Shown here piece after piece: positions 15,703 to 25,152 of a stretch of 64,000 bases of DNA (its first letter is position 1; each line of letters opens with the position of its first letter). Position numbers and translations under genes: made by a program. The notes beneath the pieces were generated by a model. That model did no database searches and was not told the origin of the DNA. It worked only from the letters and a program-made list of their open reading frames with translations. This stretch comes from an uncultured Bacilli bacterium (GTDB lineage: Bacteria; Bacillota_I; Bacilli_A; RF39; UBA660), in contig CAKOSZ010000004.1 of assembly GCA_934119955.1 (NCBI GenBank), positions 67,021-131,020 on the forward strand. The letters run 5' to 3'.

Positions 15703-18066
15703 TTAAGATATTTTTTCTTTTTTAGTAAAAAATTTATTAGTAATAAAATCTAAAAATGTTTGTAAAACCTTGTAAGAATGAACTGAAAATATTATTAATA
15801 AGAATAATATTAAACCAATTTGTAAGTTTAATTCACTTAAATTAAAGAATTCATATTGAAATAAGGCTCCGTAGATAAAACCAAATAAAAGAATTATTAA
15901 TAAAGTACTTCTTAAAAAGTTAAATGGTTTAGAAACATAATATAAATGAATAAAACCAGTTGTTCCTGTTACTAAAACAGCTAAGGCATTTATAATGCTT
16001 TCATCCATCGGAAATGCTTGTTTAAATAAAATAATTATAATTACATCCAAGAAAACTGTAATTCCGGCTGGAATACTATTTTTAAATATTTTTAATAAGA
16101 AATTACCAGTTACTATATTAGTATTTGGTTCTAAGGCTAGAATAAATGAAGGTATTCCAATTGTACAAGTTGTAATTAAAGTTAATTGAATTGGAATAAA
16201 GAAGTATTCATTTTGAGTAAATAAACAAGTTAGAATAATTAAAATAGTATAAATTGTTTTAACAAGTAATAAAGAAGCACTTCTTTCTATATTATTAATA
16301 GTTCTTCTACCTTCAGCAACAATTTTTGGCATTGAAGCAAAGTTATTATCAAGTAAAACTATTTGACTTACAGCCTTACTAGCATCAGAACCTGAGGACA
16401 TAGCAACACTACAATCTGCTTCTTTTAAGGCTAGAACATCATTTACCCCGTCCCCTGTCATAGCAGTTATATAACCTAATTCTTTTAAGGCTAGAATTAA
16501 TTGCTTTTTCCCCATTGGAGTAACTCGACCAAAGACATCAGTTTCTTCAATTACAGTTTTTAAATTACTTTCTTCTATCTCAGGGAAATTAACAGCCTTT
16601 AAATTATTATCTCCGGTTACTTTTTTAATAATATTTAAAACTGTTTTAGAATTATCTCCTGATATTATTTTAATTTTAACTCCTTGTTCTTTAAAGAATT
16701 TTAAAGTATCACTTGCTTCTACTCTTATTTCATCTTCAATTAAAATAAATCCTACTATATCTAAATTGCTTGGTTTATTACTTAATTTATCTTTATTTTT
16801 GCAAACTGTTAAAATACGATAATCATCTAAGTAATCTTTAATTTTAGAATAATCTAATTCTTTATCTTTAACAATATACTCATAAGCCCCTATATAATAA
16901 CTATAATCATTCTTTATTTGAATAGCCGAAAATTTTCTTTCAGATGAAAATGGTATAGTATCTATTACATTTATATCAAGTTTTTCTTGATATTTATCAC
17001 GAATTGCTTTAAAGGTAGATGAATTGTCATCTAAACCATTTACTAATTTTAAAATAATTTTACTAAATTCTTCCTTGGTATAATTATTAGTAGGAATAAT
17101 ATCATATAATTTCATATTACCAGTTGTAATAGTACCAGTTTTATCTAAACATATTACGTTTACTCTTGACAATGTTTCGATGCAATAAAGTTGTTGAACT
17201 AATACCTTTTGTTTACTTAATCTAATAACTGATACAGCCATAACTGATGATGTTAATAAAACCAGTCCATTTGGTATCATTCCTATTAAAGCTGCCACGG
17301 TGTTAATGATTGAATTGCCAATACTTGAACCAATTACTAAATATTGATTACAAAATAAAGCTGCTCCCAAAGGAATAATAATAAATGACAATATTTGCAC
17401 CATAGTTTTAAAAGAATTATAAATAACTGAATTATTTTCTTTTATATATTTAGCATCACTTGATATTTTATTAACATAATTATTCTCACCTACATGAATA
17501 ACTTTACAAGTAGATGAACCTGATATTATGAAACTTCCTGATAATAAAGTATCCCCTACTTTTTTTAAAATAGTATTAGATTCTCCTGTTATAAAAGATT
17601 CATTTACTTCAACAGTCCCATCTAATATAATACTATCAGTTAAAACTTGATTACCGGGTTTAAATACTATAATATCATCTAAAACAATATTATCCATTTC
17701 AATTACTTGCTCACAACTATTTCTAATAACAACTGCTTTACTACTAGATATAACTGATAATTTATCAACTATTTTTTTAGATATAATTTCTTGAATAGTA
17801 CTAATAACAGTATTCCAAAAAACAACTCCTACAAATAAACAATTTTTTAAAGAATACATGAATTGATTACTAATAATTCCAGCAAATAAAACAGCAGCAC
17901 CTAAAAAGATATTTAAAAAGTTAAAATAAGTTAAAACATTACTTCTAATTATCTCAGGTATAGTTTTAGTAACTGGTTGAGTATTATAATTAACAAGTCC
18001 TTTATTAATTCTTTCTTTAACCATACTATCAGTTAAACCAGTTTTAAGATCAACTTTTTCTTCCAT
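15703..18066 (-). CDS. CtpE-like cation-transporting P-type ATPase
   Basis: The 787-residue P-type ATPase has an actuator motif TGES at 160-163, the phosphorylation motif DKTGT with Asp308, and the hinge MTGDGVNDVLALKEADCSVAM. Membrane segments lie near 45-95, 222-285 and in the last 200 residues. Its relatives are the CtpE group, for which calcium transport has been reported in mycobacteria. The membrane-4 motif here is IPNGLV, with Asn where calcium pumps and CtpE carry Glu (PEGL). The transported ion is therefore uncertain. It lies 2 nt after the flippase gene and is probably co-transcribed with it. Confidence 0.8.
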   Translation of the reverse strand: MEEKVDLKTGLTDSMVKERINKGLVNYNTQPVTKTIPEIIRSNVLTYFNFLNIFLGAAVLFAGIISNQFMYSLKNCLFVGVVFWNTVISTIQEIISKKIVDKLSVISSSKAVVIRNSCEQVIEMDNIVLDDIIVFKPGNQVLTDSIILDGTVEVNESFITGESNTILKKVGDTLLSGSFIISGSSTCKVIHVGENNYVNKISSDAKYIKENNSVIYNSFKTMVQILSFIIIPLGAALFCNQYLVIGSSIGNSIINTVAALIGMIPNGLVLLTSSVMAVSVIRLSKQKVLVQQLYCIETLSRVNVICLDKTGTITTGNMKLYDIIPTNNYTKEEFSKIILKLVNGLDDNSSTFKAIRDKYQEKLDINVIDTIPFSSERKFSAIQIKNDYSYYIGAYEYIVKDKELDYSKIKDYLDDYRILTVCKNKDKLSNKPSNLDIVGFILIEDEIRVEASDTLKFFKEQGVKIKIISGDNSKTVLNIIKKVTGDNNLKAVNFPEIEESNLKTVIEETDVFGRVTPMGKKQLILALKELGYITAMTGDGVNDVLALKEADCSVAMSSGSDASKAVSQIVLLDNNFASMPKIVAEGRRTINNIERSASLLLVKTIYTILIILTCLFTQNEYFFIPIQLTLITTCTIGIPSFILALEPNTNIVTGNFLLKIFKNSIPAGITVFLDVIIIILFKQAFPMDESIINALAVLVTGTTGFIHLYYVSKPFNFLRSTLLIILLFGFIYGALFQYEFFNLSELNLQIGLILFLLIIFSVHSYKVLQTFLDFITNKFFTKKEKIS

Positions 18067-18068
18067 AT

Positions 18069-19463
18069 TTACCTCTTTCTTTTAAATTTTACAACCATAC
18101 TATTTATTAAACCTTTATTTAAATAATAACTATAAATAAAAGCAATTACTAAGGTTAGAAAACAAATTAAATAATTTCTTAAATAATAAGAAATACTTAC
18201 TATTATTAAAATGATAAAACTTGGTATTAAATATTTATCTTTATCTAATTTAATATATTTTCTTAATTTATAATTTCTATATATAAATATTACAATATAA
18301 CTTATTAAAGTTGCTAGAATTGTTGCATATAATCCTATTTTTCTAATAAAGATAAATCCTACTAAAAAATTAATAACAGCAGCAACAATAGTAGTAGTTG
18401 CTAGTATTTTAGTATCTTTATAGGCTGAAAATATTCCACTTGAAAAATTAGATAAGTTAGCAAAATAAACATTCATAACCATAATTGGAATATAATTATA
18501 AGCCTCTCTATAAGCATTTTTAATTAATAAATTAAATACAAATGGAAGAATTGCTATTAATAAAATAGAAACACAGATTAAAAAATGTCTTAAATTAGTA
18601 TAAACACTATTATAAAAATCATTTTTATCTTCTTTATTAACTACCTTAGAAGCAGATTCTTTCCATGAAATATTAAAATAAGAGTAACAAGTATTAATAA
18701 TAGTTGGAAATCTATTAGCAACTGAATAAACCCCGTTCATACCATCATTTAATATATTAGTAATTAATAATCTATCAGTTAAAGAAATGGCATTCCAAGA
18801 AATACTATTTGGTATTAAGGGAAAAGAATATTTAATCATTTCCTTAGTTTTTTTCTTATTAATTCCCTTAAAATTAATTAATTTATAATAATTAATTTTA
18901 TAAAGTAACCAAAGAGATACTAAACTATTAGCAATTATATAAGAAATAAATAATCCTGTTATGCCAATTTTTAAAACAGCAATAAATAAAATATTTAAAA
19001 AAATATTAAAGAAACTTGATAAAAAGCAAAATAAAGAATAAATTTTGAATTTTCCAAGACCTCTGGCACTAGAACCAGCAAGAGATGATAAAATACTAGC
19101 AAGTAAATATAAAATTAAATAAATAGTATAAGGATATTTAATAATAGAACCAACTATCAAGATTAAAATACTCCATACAAAAAAACTAATAGTTGTTGTC
19201 ATGGTAGTAATAGAGAATACTTCTCCTTTTTCTTTATCAGTTTTAGCATCAATTAAAAATCTAAACATTCCTTCTTCCATAAGTAAAGTAATACATGGAA
19301 TAAGAAAAATTGAAATAGTATTTAATAAATCATATCTTCCGTATTCAGCAGTAGTTAATAAACTGGTGTATAGAGGAAGTAATAAAAAACTAACTAATTG
19401 GGTAGAAAATTTACCTACCATAATTATAAATGTATTTTTCATTAATTCTTTTTTTTGATTCAT
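18069..19463 (-). CDS. Polysaccharide flippase-like membrane protein (MOP superfamily)
   Basis: The 464-residue product has about 12-14 membrane helices and begins MKNTFIIMVGKFSTQLVSFLLLPLYTSLLT, the start typical of Wzx/RfbX-type flippases that move undecaprenyl-linked oligosaccharides across the membrane. A central hydrophilic loop and the KYSFPLIPNSISW segment also fit. No glycosyltransferase genes are nearby, so the substrate cannot be inferred. The following P-type ATPase starts 2 nt later. Confidence 0.8.
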   Translation of the reverse strand: MNQKKELMKNTFIIMVGKFSTQLVSFLLLPLYTSLLTTAEYGRYDLLNTISIFLIPCITLLMEEGMFRFLIDAKTDKEKGEVFSITTMTTTISFFVWSILILIVGSIIKYPYTIYLILYLLASILSSLAGSSARGLGKFKIYSLFCFLSSFFNIFLNILFIAVLKIGITGLFISYIIANSLVSLWLLYKINYYKLINFKGINKKKTKEMIKYSFPLIPNSISWNAISLTDRLLITNILNDGMNGVYSVANRFPTIINTCYSYFNISWKESASKVVNKEDKNDFYNSVYTNLRHFLICVSILLIAILPFVFNLLIKNAYREAYNYIPIMVMNVYFANLSNFSSGIFSAYKDTKILATTTIVAAVINFLVGFIFIRKIGLYATILATLISYIVIFIYRNYKLRKYIKLDKDKYLIPSFIILIIVSISYYLRNYLICFLTLVIAFIYSYYLNKGLINSMVVKFKRKR

Positions 19464-19532
19464 TGTATCACCTAAATAATTATATCATTATTTAAATAAA
19501 TAGTAAATGACAAAATCATGACAAAATTTTTA

Positions 19533-19561
19533 TTGAAAATAATTATAATTATTAGTATAAT
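19533..19561 (+). promoter_or_regulatory. Promoter of the 28-residue membrane peptide
   Basis: TTGAAA at 19533-19538 and a perfect TATAAT at 19556-19561 are separated by 17 bp. The peptide's GAGGTG Shine-Dalgarno follows at 19568-19573. Confidence 0.75.
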
Positions 19562-19576
19562 AAATATGAGGTGTTT

Positions 19577-19663
19577 ATGAAAAAGAAAACAGTTAAAATA
19601 ATTACCATTGGTTTATTATTAATAATGATAGCATCATTTATATGTGGTTTATTGTATTTATAA
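19577..19663 (+). CDS. Tiny membrane peptide, 28 residues
   Basis: The frame reads MKKKTVKIITIGLLLIMIAS followed by FICGLLYL and stops at 19661-19663. It has a Lys-rich start, then one hydrophobic helix filling the rest. A full expression cassette surrounds it: sigma-A promoter at 19533-19561, GAGGTG 4 nt before the ATG, and a strong terminator directly after the stop. It is the only + strand gene among minus-strand neighbours. It resembles small regulatory membrane peptides and type I toxins in layout, but no antisense RNA was evident. Its function is unknown. Confidence 0.65.
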   Translation: MKKKTVKIITIGLLLIMIASFICGLLYL

Positions 19664-19697
19664 AAAATGTTAAGCAAAATTACTTAACATTTTTTTC
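19662..19697. terminator. Strong terminator shared by the tiny peptide gene and mscL
   Basis: AAAAAATGTTAAG (19662-19674) pairs with CTTAACATTTTTT (19683-19695) around an 8-nt loop. T runs lie on both strands, so it can serve both convergent genes. The mscL stop is inside it. Confidence 0.85.
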
Positions 19698-20081
19698 TTT
19701 TAATAAATCACGAATTTCTTCAAGTAATAAAATATCATCTGGTTTCTTTTCTTCTTTTACTTCCTTTTTTTCTTCTTTTTTCTTGAAAGAAGATAATTTA
19801 TTAAATGCTTTAATAACTACAAAGATAGTAAAAGCAACTATTAAGAAATCAACTATATTTTGAATAAAACTACCTATTAAAATACTAGAATCTTTAAAAG
19901 TTATTTTAATAGTTTCAAAATGAATTCCTCCTATAATAATACCAATAATTGGCATTATTACATCATTTACAAGACTAGTTACTATTTTATTAAAAGCATT
20001 TCCAATTACAACAGCAACTGCTAAATCTAAAACATTACCTTTGGCAATAAATTGTTTAAACTCATTTAAAAATTTCTTCAT
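19680..20081 (-). CDS. mscL: Large-conductance mechanosensitive channel MscL
   Basis: MscL is an inner-membrane pentameric channel that releases solutes on hypo-osmotic shock. The 133-residue product starts MKKFLNEFKQFIAKGNVLDL, a clear MscL signature, followed by helix one with VVIGNAFNKIVTSLVNDVIMP, an extracellular loop, helix two and a Lys/Glu-rich C-terminal helix bundle. The length is normal. It lies 6 nt downstream of upp. Confidence 0.96.
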   Translation of the reverse strand: MKKFLNEFKQFIAKGNVLDLAVAVVIGNAFNKIVTSLVNDVIMPIIGIIIGGIHFETIKITFKDSSILIGSFIQNIVDFLIVAFTIFVVIKAFNKLSSFKKKEEKKEVKEEKKPDDILLLEEIRDLLKEKNVK

Positions 20082-20087
20082 ACTTAC

Positions 20088-20714
20088 CTACTTAGTTCCA
20101 AATATTCTATCCCCAGCATCTCCAAGACCTGGTACAATATAACCTGATTCATTTAAATGACTATCTAATTTAGCAACAAATATTTCAACATCAGGATGAT
20201 CTTCTTGAATTTTTTCTATACCACTAGGTGCTGCTATTACACATAAGAATTTAATATGTTTCACACCGCGTTTTTTAAGCATAGTAATTGCAGCTGATCC
20301 TGACCCACCAGTTGCTAACATTGGATCTAATACTATTACAGTTTTTTTGTCAATTTGTTTTGGTAATTTGCAATAATATTCAACTGGTTCTAAGGTTTCT
20401 TCATTTCTATAAAGACCTATATGACCAATTTTAGCATTTGGCATCAAAGTTAATACCCCATCAACCATACCAAGTCCTGCTCTTAAAATAGGAACAAAAG
20501 CATAGTTATTTTCATCAATTACATATCCCTTAGTTTCAGTAATTGGTGTTTTTACAACTATTTCTTTTAAAGGAGCATCTTTTAATGCTTCAAGACATAA
20601 AATAGTAGCAATTTCTCCAATAAGTTCACGAAACTCCTTTGTACTTGTCTTTTCATTCCTTAAAATAGATATTTTGTGTTCAATCATGGGATGGTTTAAA
20701 ATAATTTCTTTCAT
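20088..20714 (-). CDS. upp: Uracil phosphoribosyltransferase
   Basis: Upp converts uracil and PRPP to UMP in pyrimidine salvage. The 208-residue product has the PRPP-binding loop VLDPMLATGGSG, the VPILRAGLGM segment and the C-terminal GYIVPGLGDAGDRIFGT, all typical of the family. The ATG at 20714 has GGAGGA 4-5 nt upstream and gives the usual MKEIILNHPMI start, so the earlier in-frame codon at 20732 is not used. A terminator hairpin precedes it; mscL follows. Confidence 0.96.
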   Translation of the reverse strand: MKEIILNHPMIEHKISILRNEKTSTKEFRELIGEIATILCLEALKDAPLKEIVVKTPITETKGYVIDENNYAFVPILRAGLGMVDGVLTLMPNAKIGHIGLYRNEETLEPVEYYCKLPKQIDKKTVIVLDPMLATGGSGSAAITMLKKRGVKHIKFLCVIAAPSGIEKIQEDHPDVEIFVAKLDSHLNESGYIVPGLGDAGDRIFGTK

Positions 20715-20730
20715 AATTCCTCCACTTATC

Positions 20731-20760
20731 AAAAAAATAGTACCACAAAAGGTACTATTT
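20731..20760 (-). terminator. Terminator between holA and upp
   Basis: On the minus strand AAATAGTACC (20760-20751) pairs perfectly with GGTACTATTT (20744-20735), followed by a T run. It ends the T-box/alaS/holA transcript, or attenuates read-through into upp, whose start is only 17 nt away. Confidence 0.8.
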
Positions 20761-20765
20761 GTAAA

Positions 20766-21677
20766 CTACATTTGCATAATGAATGTCAAAAAAGAAATAT
20801 TTTCTAAACAATTATTGCTTTTTATATCTTCATCTAAGATAGATAAATTATAAAGTAAATTCAAAAGTTCTTTCTTAGAATAATTAATTCCTTTTCCCCT
20901 GGCAAGTTTAACAGGATACTCATGAACACTTAACATATTACTAATTTCATTATCACTTAAATTACTTAAAACTTTAACATTATAAATTAATCTAATTTGA
21001 TTAGCAAGTAAAATCATAATTTGCATAATTTCAACGCCACTATTTAGAAAATGTAAATATAATTCGTAAACTGTATTTTTATTCTTTTTAACAATTGCAT
21101 CAATTAAATCAAAAATACTAGATTCAATATTTTTATTAGTTATTAAATCAACATCTTCTTTTTTAATTATTTTAGAATCACTCTTATATAATTTTAGTTT
21201 TGTAAGTTCAGTTTCAATTATATTATAGTTAGTTCCAACTTTATTTAAAAAATAATTAATAACTTGATTATCCATTTTATAACCATCTAAATTTATATTA
21301 ACAAATGAAGAGTAACTTAATTCTTTAATTGTAATAAGTCGAAAACTTTTTTTAACTAAATTAACTAATTTTAGACGATTATTTAATTTACTTGCAACTA
21401 TTATTAAAATGTTATCACTTGGATTATTTATATATTTTAAAAACTTTTCTTCATTAAAATCAATTTTTTCATTTAAAAATATTGGATTATAACAAATAAC
21501 TACCTTTTGTTTTAAAAACATATCATAAGTATCTAAATCTTCTATAACAAAATCAAAACTAGTTTCTAATAAATCGTATTGAATCTTTTCATAATCAGTT
21601 AATTTTTTTAAAATATTATCTATTTCTCTTTGAATTAAAACTGAGTTTTCACCTTCAATTAGTATTAATTTGTCCAT
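20766..21677 (-). CDS. holA: DNA polymerase III subunit delta
   Basis: HolA opens the sliding clamp in the replicative clamp loader. The 303-residue product begins with the MDKLILIEGENSVLIQREI segment, equivalent to the degenerate nucleotide-binding loop of this AAA+-like family. It contains NILIIVASKLNNRLKLVNLVKK and the C-terminal helical collar with IMILLANQIRLIYNVK. It is divergent in sequence, as usual for delta subunits of low-GC bacteria. It overlaps the end of alaS by 13 nt. Confidence 0.88.
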   Translation of the reverse strand: MDKLILIEGENSVLIQREIDNILKKLTDYEKIQYDLLETSFDFVIEDLDTYDMFLKQKVVICYNPIFLNEKIDFNEEKFLKYINNPSDNILIIVASKLNNRLKLVNLVKKSFRLITIKELSYSSFVNINLDGYKMDNQVINYFLNKVGTNYNIIETELTKLKLYKSDSKIIKKEDVDLITNKNIESSIFDLIDAIVKKNKNTVYELYLHFLNSGVEIMQIMILLANQIRLIYNVKVLSNLSDNEISNMLSVHEYPVKLARGKGINYSKKELLNLLYNLSILDEDIKSNNCLENISFLTFIMQM

Positions 21678-24349
21678 ATTTCATTTTCAAGCTCTAATAA
21701 AGTCTTATCAAGATTTTCCAAATCTTTAAATGATCCCATAGCAAATTTATTAGATCCTCCCCCATTACCACCTAATTTAGAAGAATAAGTTTTAACAATT
21801 TTACCTGCTTCAATTTTAGAATTACTACGTGCAATTAGATTTAAATTACCATCTTTATTATTAGCAAAAAGAATAAAAATATTTTCATATTTATTACTAA
21901 TAGTATCAGCAATATTTTTTAAAGTATTAGTATCCATATTAGTTTTCATAATTAAAACATTTAAATTGCTTTTAGAAACTATATTATTTTCATAAGTACT
22001 TAAATCATCAATACTCTTTTCACTTTTAAGTTTTAAATATTCTTTTTCAAGAGAACGAATACAACTTGCAACATAATTATCTTTATTTTTTAAATTAATT
22101 ATATCTTTATATGATTTTGGTTTATCATTATCAAGAGTTAAATCAAGAGTTAAATTAATTCCTTCTTTTTTAGCATTTTTAATTATTTCGTTAGCCTTCA
22201 TAATATTTTTAATGATATTAGAATTATATGGATTAGCAACACTTACTAAACCACTTTCAATAGTTAAACCAGTTGCACCAGTTATTCTATATGTATTACT
22301 TCCCTTGTTTTCAAAAGATAAAATTGCAAATTTTTCAATTACACCTGTATTTTTAACATGACAACCACCACATAATTCTTTGGAATCCCCTATTTCAACA
22401 AGTCTTACTTTATCTTTGTATTTAGAACCAAATAAAGCCATTACTTCGTTAGAATCAATATCAGCAAAGTTTTTAATAGTTGTTTGTCTTTTATAGTCTT
22501 TTTTAATATAATCATTTACAAAATTTTCTACCTTAATTAACTCTTCATCAGTTATTTTACCATGATAATTAAAATCAAAACGAAGATATGTATCACATAC
22601 TTTGGAACCTACTTGGTAAATATCTTTATCAATTATTTTTTGAAGAGCAAGTTGTAAAATATGAACAGTTGAATGATTATTTTCTATTTTAAGTCTTCTT
22701 TCTTTATCAACAATTAAATCGGCTAAATCATCTAATTTAATAGTTCCATAATTAACTTTAATAGTATGAATATGTTGACCATTTGGAGCCTTTAAAACAT
22801 CTAAAACTGTTGCTTTGAATCCATCTTTAACAATAACTCCTGTATCACTAATTTGTCCACCTGATTCAGCATAAAAACAAGTTTTATCAAAAATAATCAT
22901 ACCATAGTCATCAAGTTCATGGACAAATTTATTATCTTTAATTAAACCAATTACAGTTGCTTTCATTTCATAAGTTTCATAGATAAATTCGGATTCATCT
23001 TTATAATTTAATAATAATTCATTTTGAGATTTAAAAGACTCAATTTGTTTTTGTTTACTTTTAGATAACTCTTTTTGTTCCTTCATACATTTTAAGAATT
23101 CATCATAATCAGTTGTATAACCTTTTTCATTTAGAATTTCAAGAGTTAATTCAAATGGAAAACCATAAGTATCATATAGTTTAAAAGTATCTTTACCACT
23201 TATTTTATTATCAAGAGATACATCCATTAATTCAGCAAGTTTCTTTTCTCCTTTATCAAGAGTTTTTAAGAATAAATCTTCTTCTTGCATAATTAAGGCT
23301 TTAACATGGGCTTGTTTTGTTAATAAATATGGATATACTTCTTTCATATTAAGAACAACACTATCAACAAGTTTATACATGAATTTTCCATTTAAACCAA
23401 GTTTTTTACCATATCTAACACTTCTTCTTAAAAGTCTTCTTAAAATATAACCACGACCAACATTATCAAAATTTGCTCCATCAGCAAGGGCAAAGGTAAT
23501 TGATCTTATATGATCAGCAATTACTTTATAGGGCATAGATTTATCATAAGTAGTACCACTTAATTTTTCAATATCATGAATAATTGGTAAGAATAAATCA
23601 GTATCAAAGTTAGAATCAGCATCTTGAAAAATACATGCCCATCTTTCAAGCCCTGCTCCTGTATCAATATTTTTACTTGGAAGTTCTTTGTAGTCATGTC
23701 TTTCTACACCTTCTTTGGAATTAAATTGACTAAATACATTGTTCCAAATTTCAACAAATCTTTCGTTATCTTCGCCTTTCATGAAGTGTTCAAGTGCATG
23801 ATTATCAAAATCATATTTTTCTCCACGATCAAAGAAAATCTCGGTATCTGGTCCGCAAGGGCCCTCACCTATCTCCCAGAAATTATCTTCAAGTTTTGTA
23901 ATATGACTTTCTGGTACACCTAAACTTACCCATTTATTGTAAGTATCAGTATCTTCTGGATATACTGTAAAATATAATTTTTCAATAGGAATATCAAACC
24001 AATCTTTACTTGTTAAAAGTTCATAAGCAAATTCAATTGCTTCAAATTTAAAATAATCTCCTACTGAGAAATTTCCCATCATTTCAAAGAAAGTATGATG
24101 ACGTCTTGTAACTCCAACATTTTCTATATCATTTGTACGAATACATTTTTGAATATTAGTAATTCTTCTATTATCAGGCACAACTGTTCCATCAAAGTAT
24201 TTTTTTAAAGGCGTAACCCCGGCATTAATCCATAAAAGAGAATCATCATCTTGGGGTATTAAAGATGCACTAGGAACAACGGTATGACCTTTACTTTGAA
24301 AGAAATCAAGCCACATTTTTCTTATTTCTAAACTAGTTAATTTTTTCAT
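21665..24349 (-). CDS. alaS: Alanyl-tRNA synthetase
   Basis: AlaS charges tRNA-Ala and edits misacylated Ser and Gly. The 894-residue product has the N-terminal class II catalytic core (KKLTSLEIRKMWLDFFQSKGH at its start, then GVTRRHHTFFEMMGNFS). The editing domain carries the zinc ligands NNHSTVHIL and the ELCGGCHV pair. The C-terminal domain is glycine-rich with SSKLGGNGGGSNKFAMGS. The length is close to the family norm. It is the second gene of an operon controlled by the T-box at 24909-25066. Confidence 0.97.
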   Translation of the reverse strand: MKKLTSLEIRKMWLDFFQSKGHTVVPSASLIPQDDDSLLWINAGVTPLKKYFDGTVVPDNRRITNIQKCIRTNDIENVGVTRRHHTFFEMMGNFSVGDYFKFEAIEFAYELLTSKDWFDIPIEKLYFTVYPEDTDTYNKWVSLGVPESHITKLEDNFWEIGEGPCGPDTEIFFDRGEKYDFDNHALEHFMKGEDNERFVEIWNNVFSQFNSKEGVERHDYKELPSKNIDTGAGLERWACIFQDADSNFDTDLFLPIIHDIEKLSGTTYDKSMPYKVIADHIRSITFALADGANFDNVGRGYILRRLLRRSVRYGKKLGLNGKFMYKLVDSVVLNMKEVYPYLLTKQAHVKALIMQEEDLFLKTLDKGEKKLAELMDVSLDNKISGKDTFKLYDTYGFPFELTLEILNEKGYTTDYDEFLKCMKEQKELSKSKQKQIESFKSQNELLLNYKDESEFIYETYEMKATVIGLIKDNKFVHELDDYGMIIFDKTCFYAESGGQISDTGVIVKDGFKATVLDVLKAPNGQHIHTIKVNYGTIKLDDLADLIVDKERRLKIENNHSTVHILQLALQKIIDKDIYQVGSKVCDTYLRFDFNYHGKITDEELIKVENFVNDYIKKDYKRQTTIKNFADIDSNEVMALFGSKYKDKVRLVEIGDSKELCGGCHVKNTGVIEKFAILSFENKGSNTYRITGATGLTIESGLVSVANPYNSNIIKNIMKANEIIKNAKKEGINLTLDLTLDNDKPKSYKDIINLKNKDNYVASCIRSLEKEYLKLKSEKSIDDLSTYENNIVSKSNLNVLIMKTNMDTNTLKNIADTISNKYENIFILFANNKDGNLNLIARSNSKIEAGKIVKTYSSKLGGNGGGSNKFAMGSFKDLENLDKTLLELENEIWTN

Positions 24350-24351
24350 AA

Positions 24352-24894
24352 TTAAATCCTTTCTAAAATTGATTTTAAAGAATTAAGATAAGTATCTTTA
24401 TCGAAATTATTTAAGATAAAATAATCAGCAAAAGCAATTGGACCACCTTTGGCAAGGTTTTCAATCTCTGCAATATCACGTTTTTCAGCCTCAGTAGAAC
24501 TAAGACTTCTAATATCACGAACACTAAGTCTTTCATAACGAATATTCTTATCAGCAATAATTGCAATAACTTTTAAAGATGAGCCTAACTTTTCTCTTAA
24601 AACAACAAGTTCATCCCAAGAATATAAACCATCAAGTACAACGTTAGAACTAAGAGCATACTCACTAATTCTAGGAAGTAAAATTTTAGCATAAGCACTC
24701 ATGCCAAGTTCACTTCTCAATTTTTCACGCATAAACTTCTCATTTTCAGGTGTAACTTCCATATTATTTTCTTTTAATTTTTCCATGGTTACCCCTCCAA
24801 AATAAACTTTCTTGTAACCAATACTTTCTAAATAATCACTAGCAACTGATTTTCCAGAGCCACACATACCTACAATAGCAATAATTTTATTCAT
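24352..24894 (-). CDS. P-loop nucleotide kinase-like protein (dephospho-CoA-kinase/UPF0200-like)
   Basis: The 180-residue product has a Walker A motif GMCGSGKS at 9-16 and the overall plan of small P-loop kinases: a substrate-binding helical region, a VVLDGLYSWDEL strand, and an Arg-rich lid RYERLSVRDIRS. It resembles dephospho-CoA kinases and the UPF0200 family but is not the usual CoaE sequence, so the substrate is unclear. It lies between the T-box and alaS, 2 nt from alaS, which implies regulation by tRNA-Ala charging. Confidence 0.65.
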   Translation of the reverse strand: MNKIIAIVGMCGSGKSVASDYLESIGYKKVYFGGVTMEKLKENNMEVTPENEKFMREKLRSELGMSAYAKILLPRISEYALSSNVVLDGLYSWDELVVLREKLGSSLKVIAIIADKNIRYERLSVRDIRSLSSTEAEKRDIAEIENLAKGGPIAFADYFILNNFDKDTYLNSLKSILERI

Positions 24895-24908
24895 AATTCC
24901 TCCAACAA

Positions 24909-25066
24909 TAAAAGACCTTGGTAGGAGCGATCAACGCGTTACCATCCTACTTTGGTCTTAATTTTTATAACGGTATCCCGAAATCCTAAATAAGTAGCCT
25001 TTCACAAACACTTGTATTAAGTTCCACCACACCTTAACTCTCTAAAACAAATAATTCGTTACTTCA
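24909..25066 (-). promoter_or_regulatory. T-box riboswitch, predicted to sense tRNA-Ala
   Basis: The minus strand carries the T-box element AGGATGGTAACGCG (around 24950-24935); its UGGU bulge fits the ACCA end of tRNA-Ala. A terminator stem follows, with AAGACC...TAGGA pairing with TCCTACC...GGTCTT, then T residues. Upstream are GAGAG (near 25045) and a GGTG motif. AAGTA (near 25066) pairs with TACTT at the base of stem I, next to a candidate specifier GCT at 24998-24996 (Ala). An extended -10 (TGTTAAAAT) lies about 40 nt further upstream. Confidence 0.88.
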
Positions 25067-25152
25067 AATATTTAATAGATTTTTCAAAAACAAATTTATT
25101 TTAACACATAATAAATCAAAAATCTATACTTTTTTGTATTTTTTTATTAATA

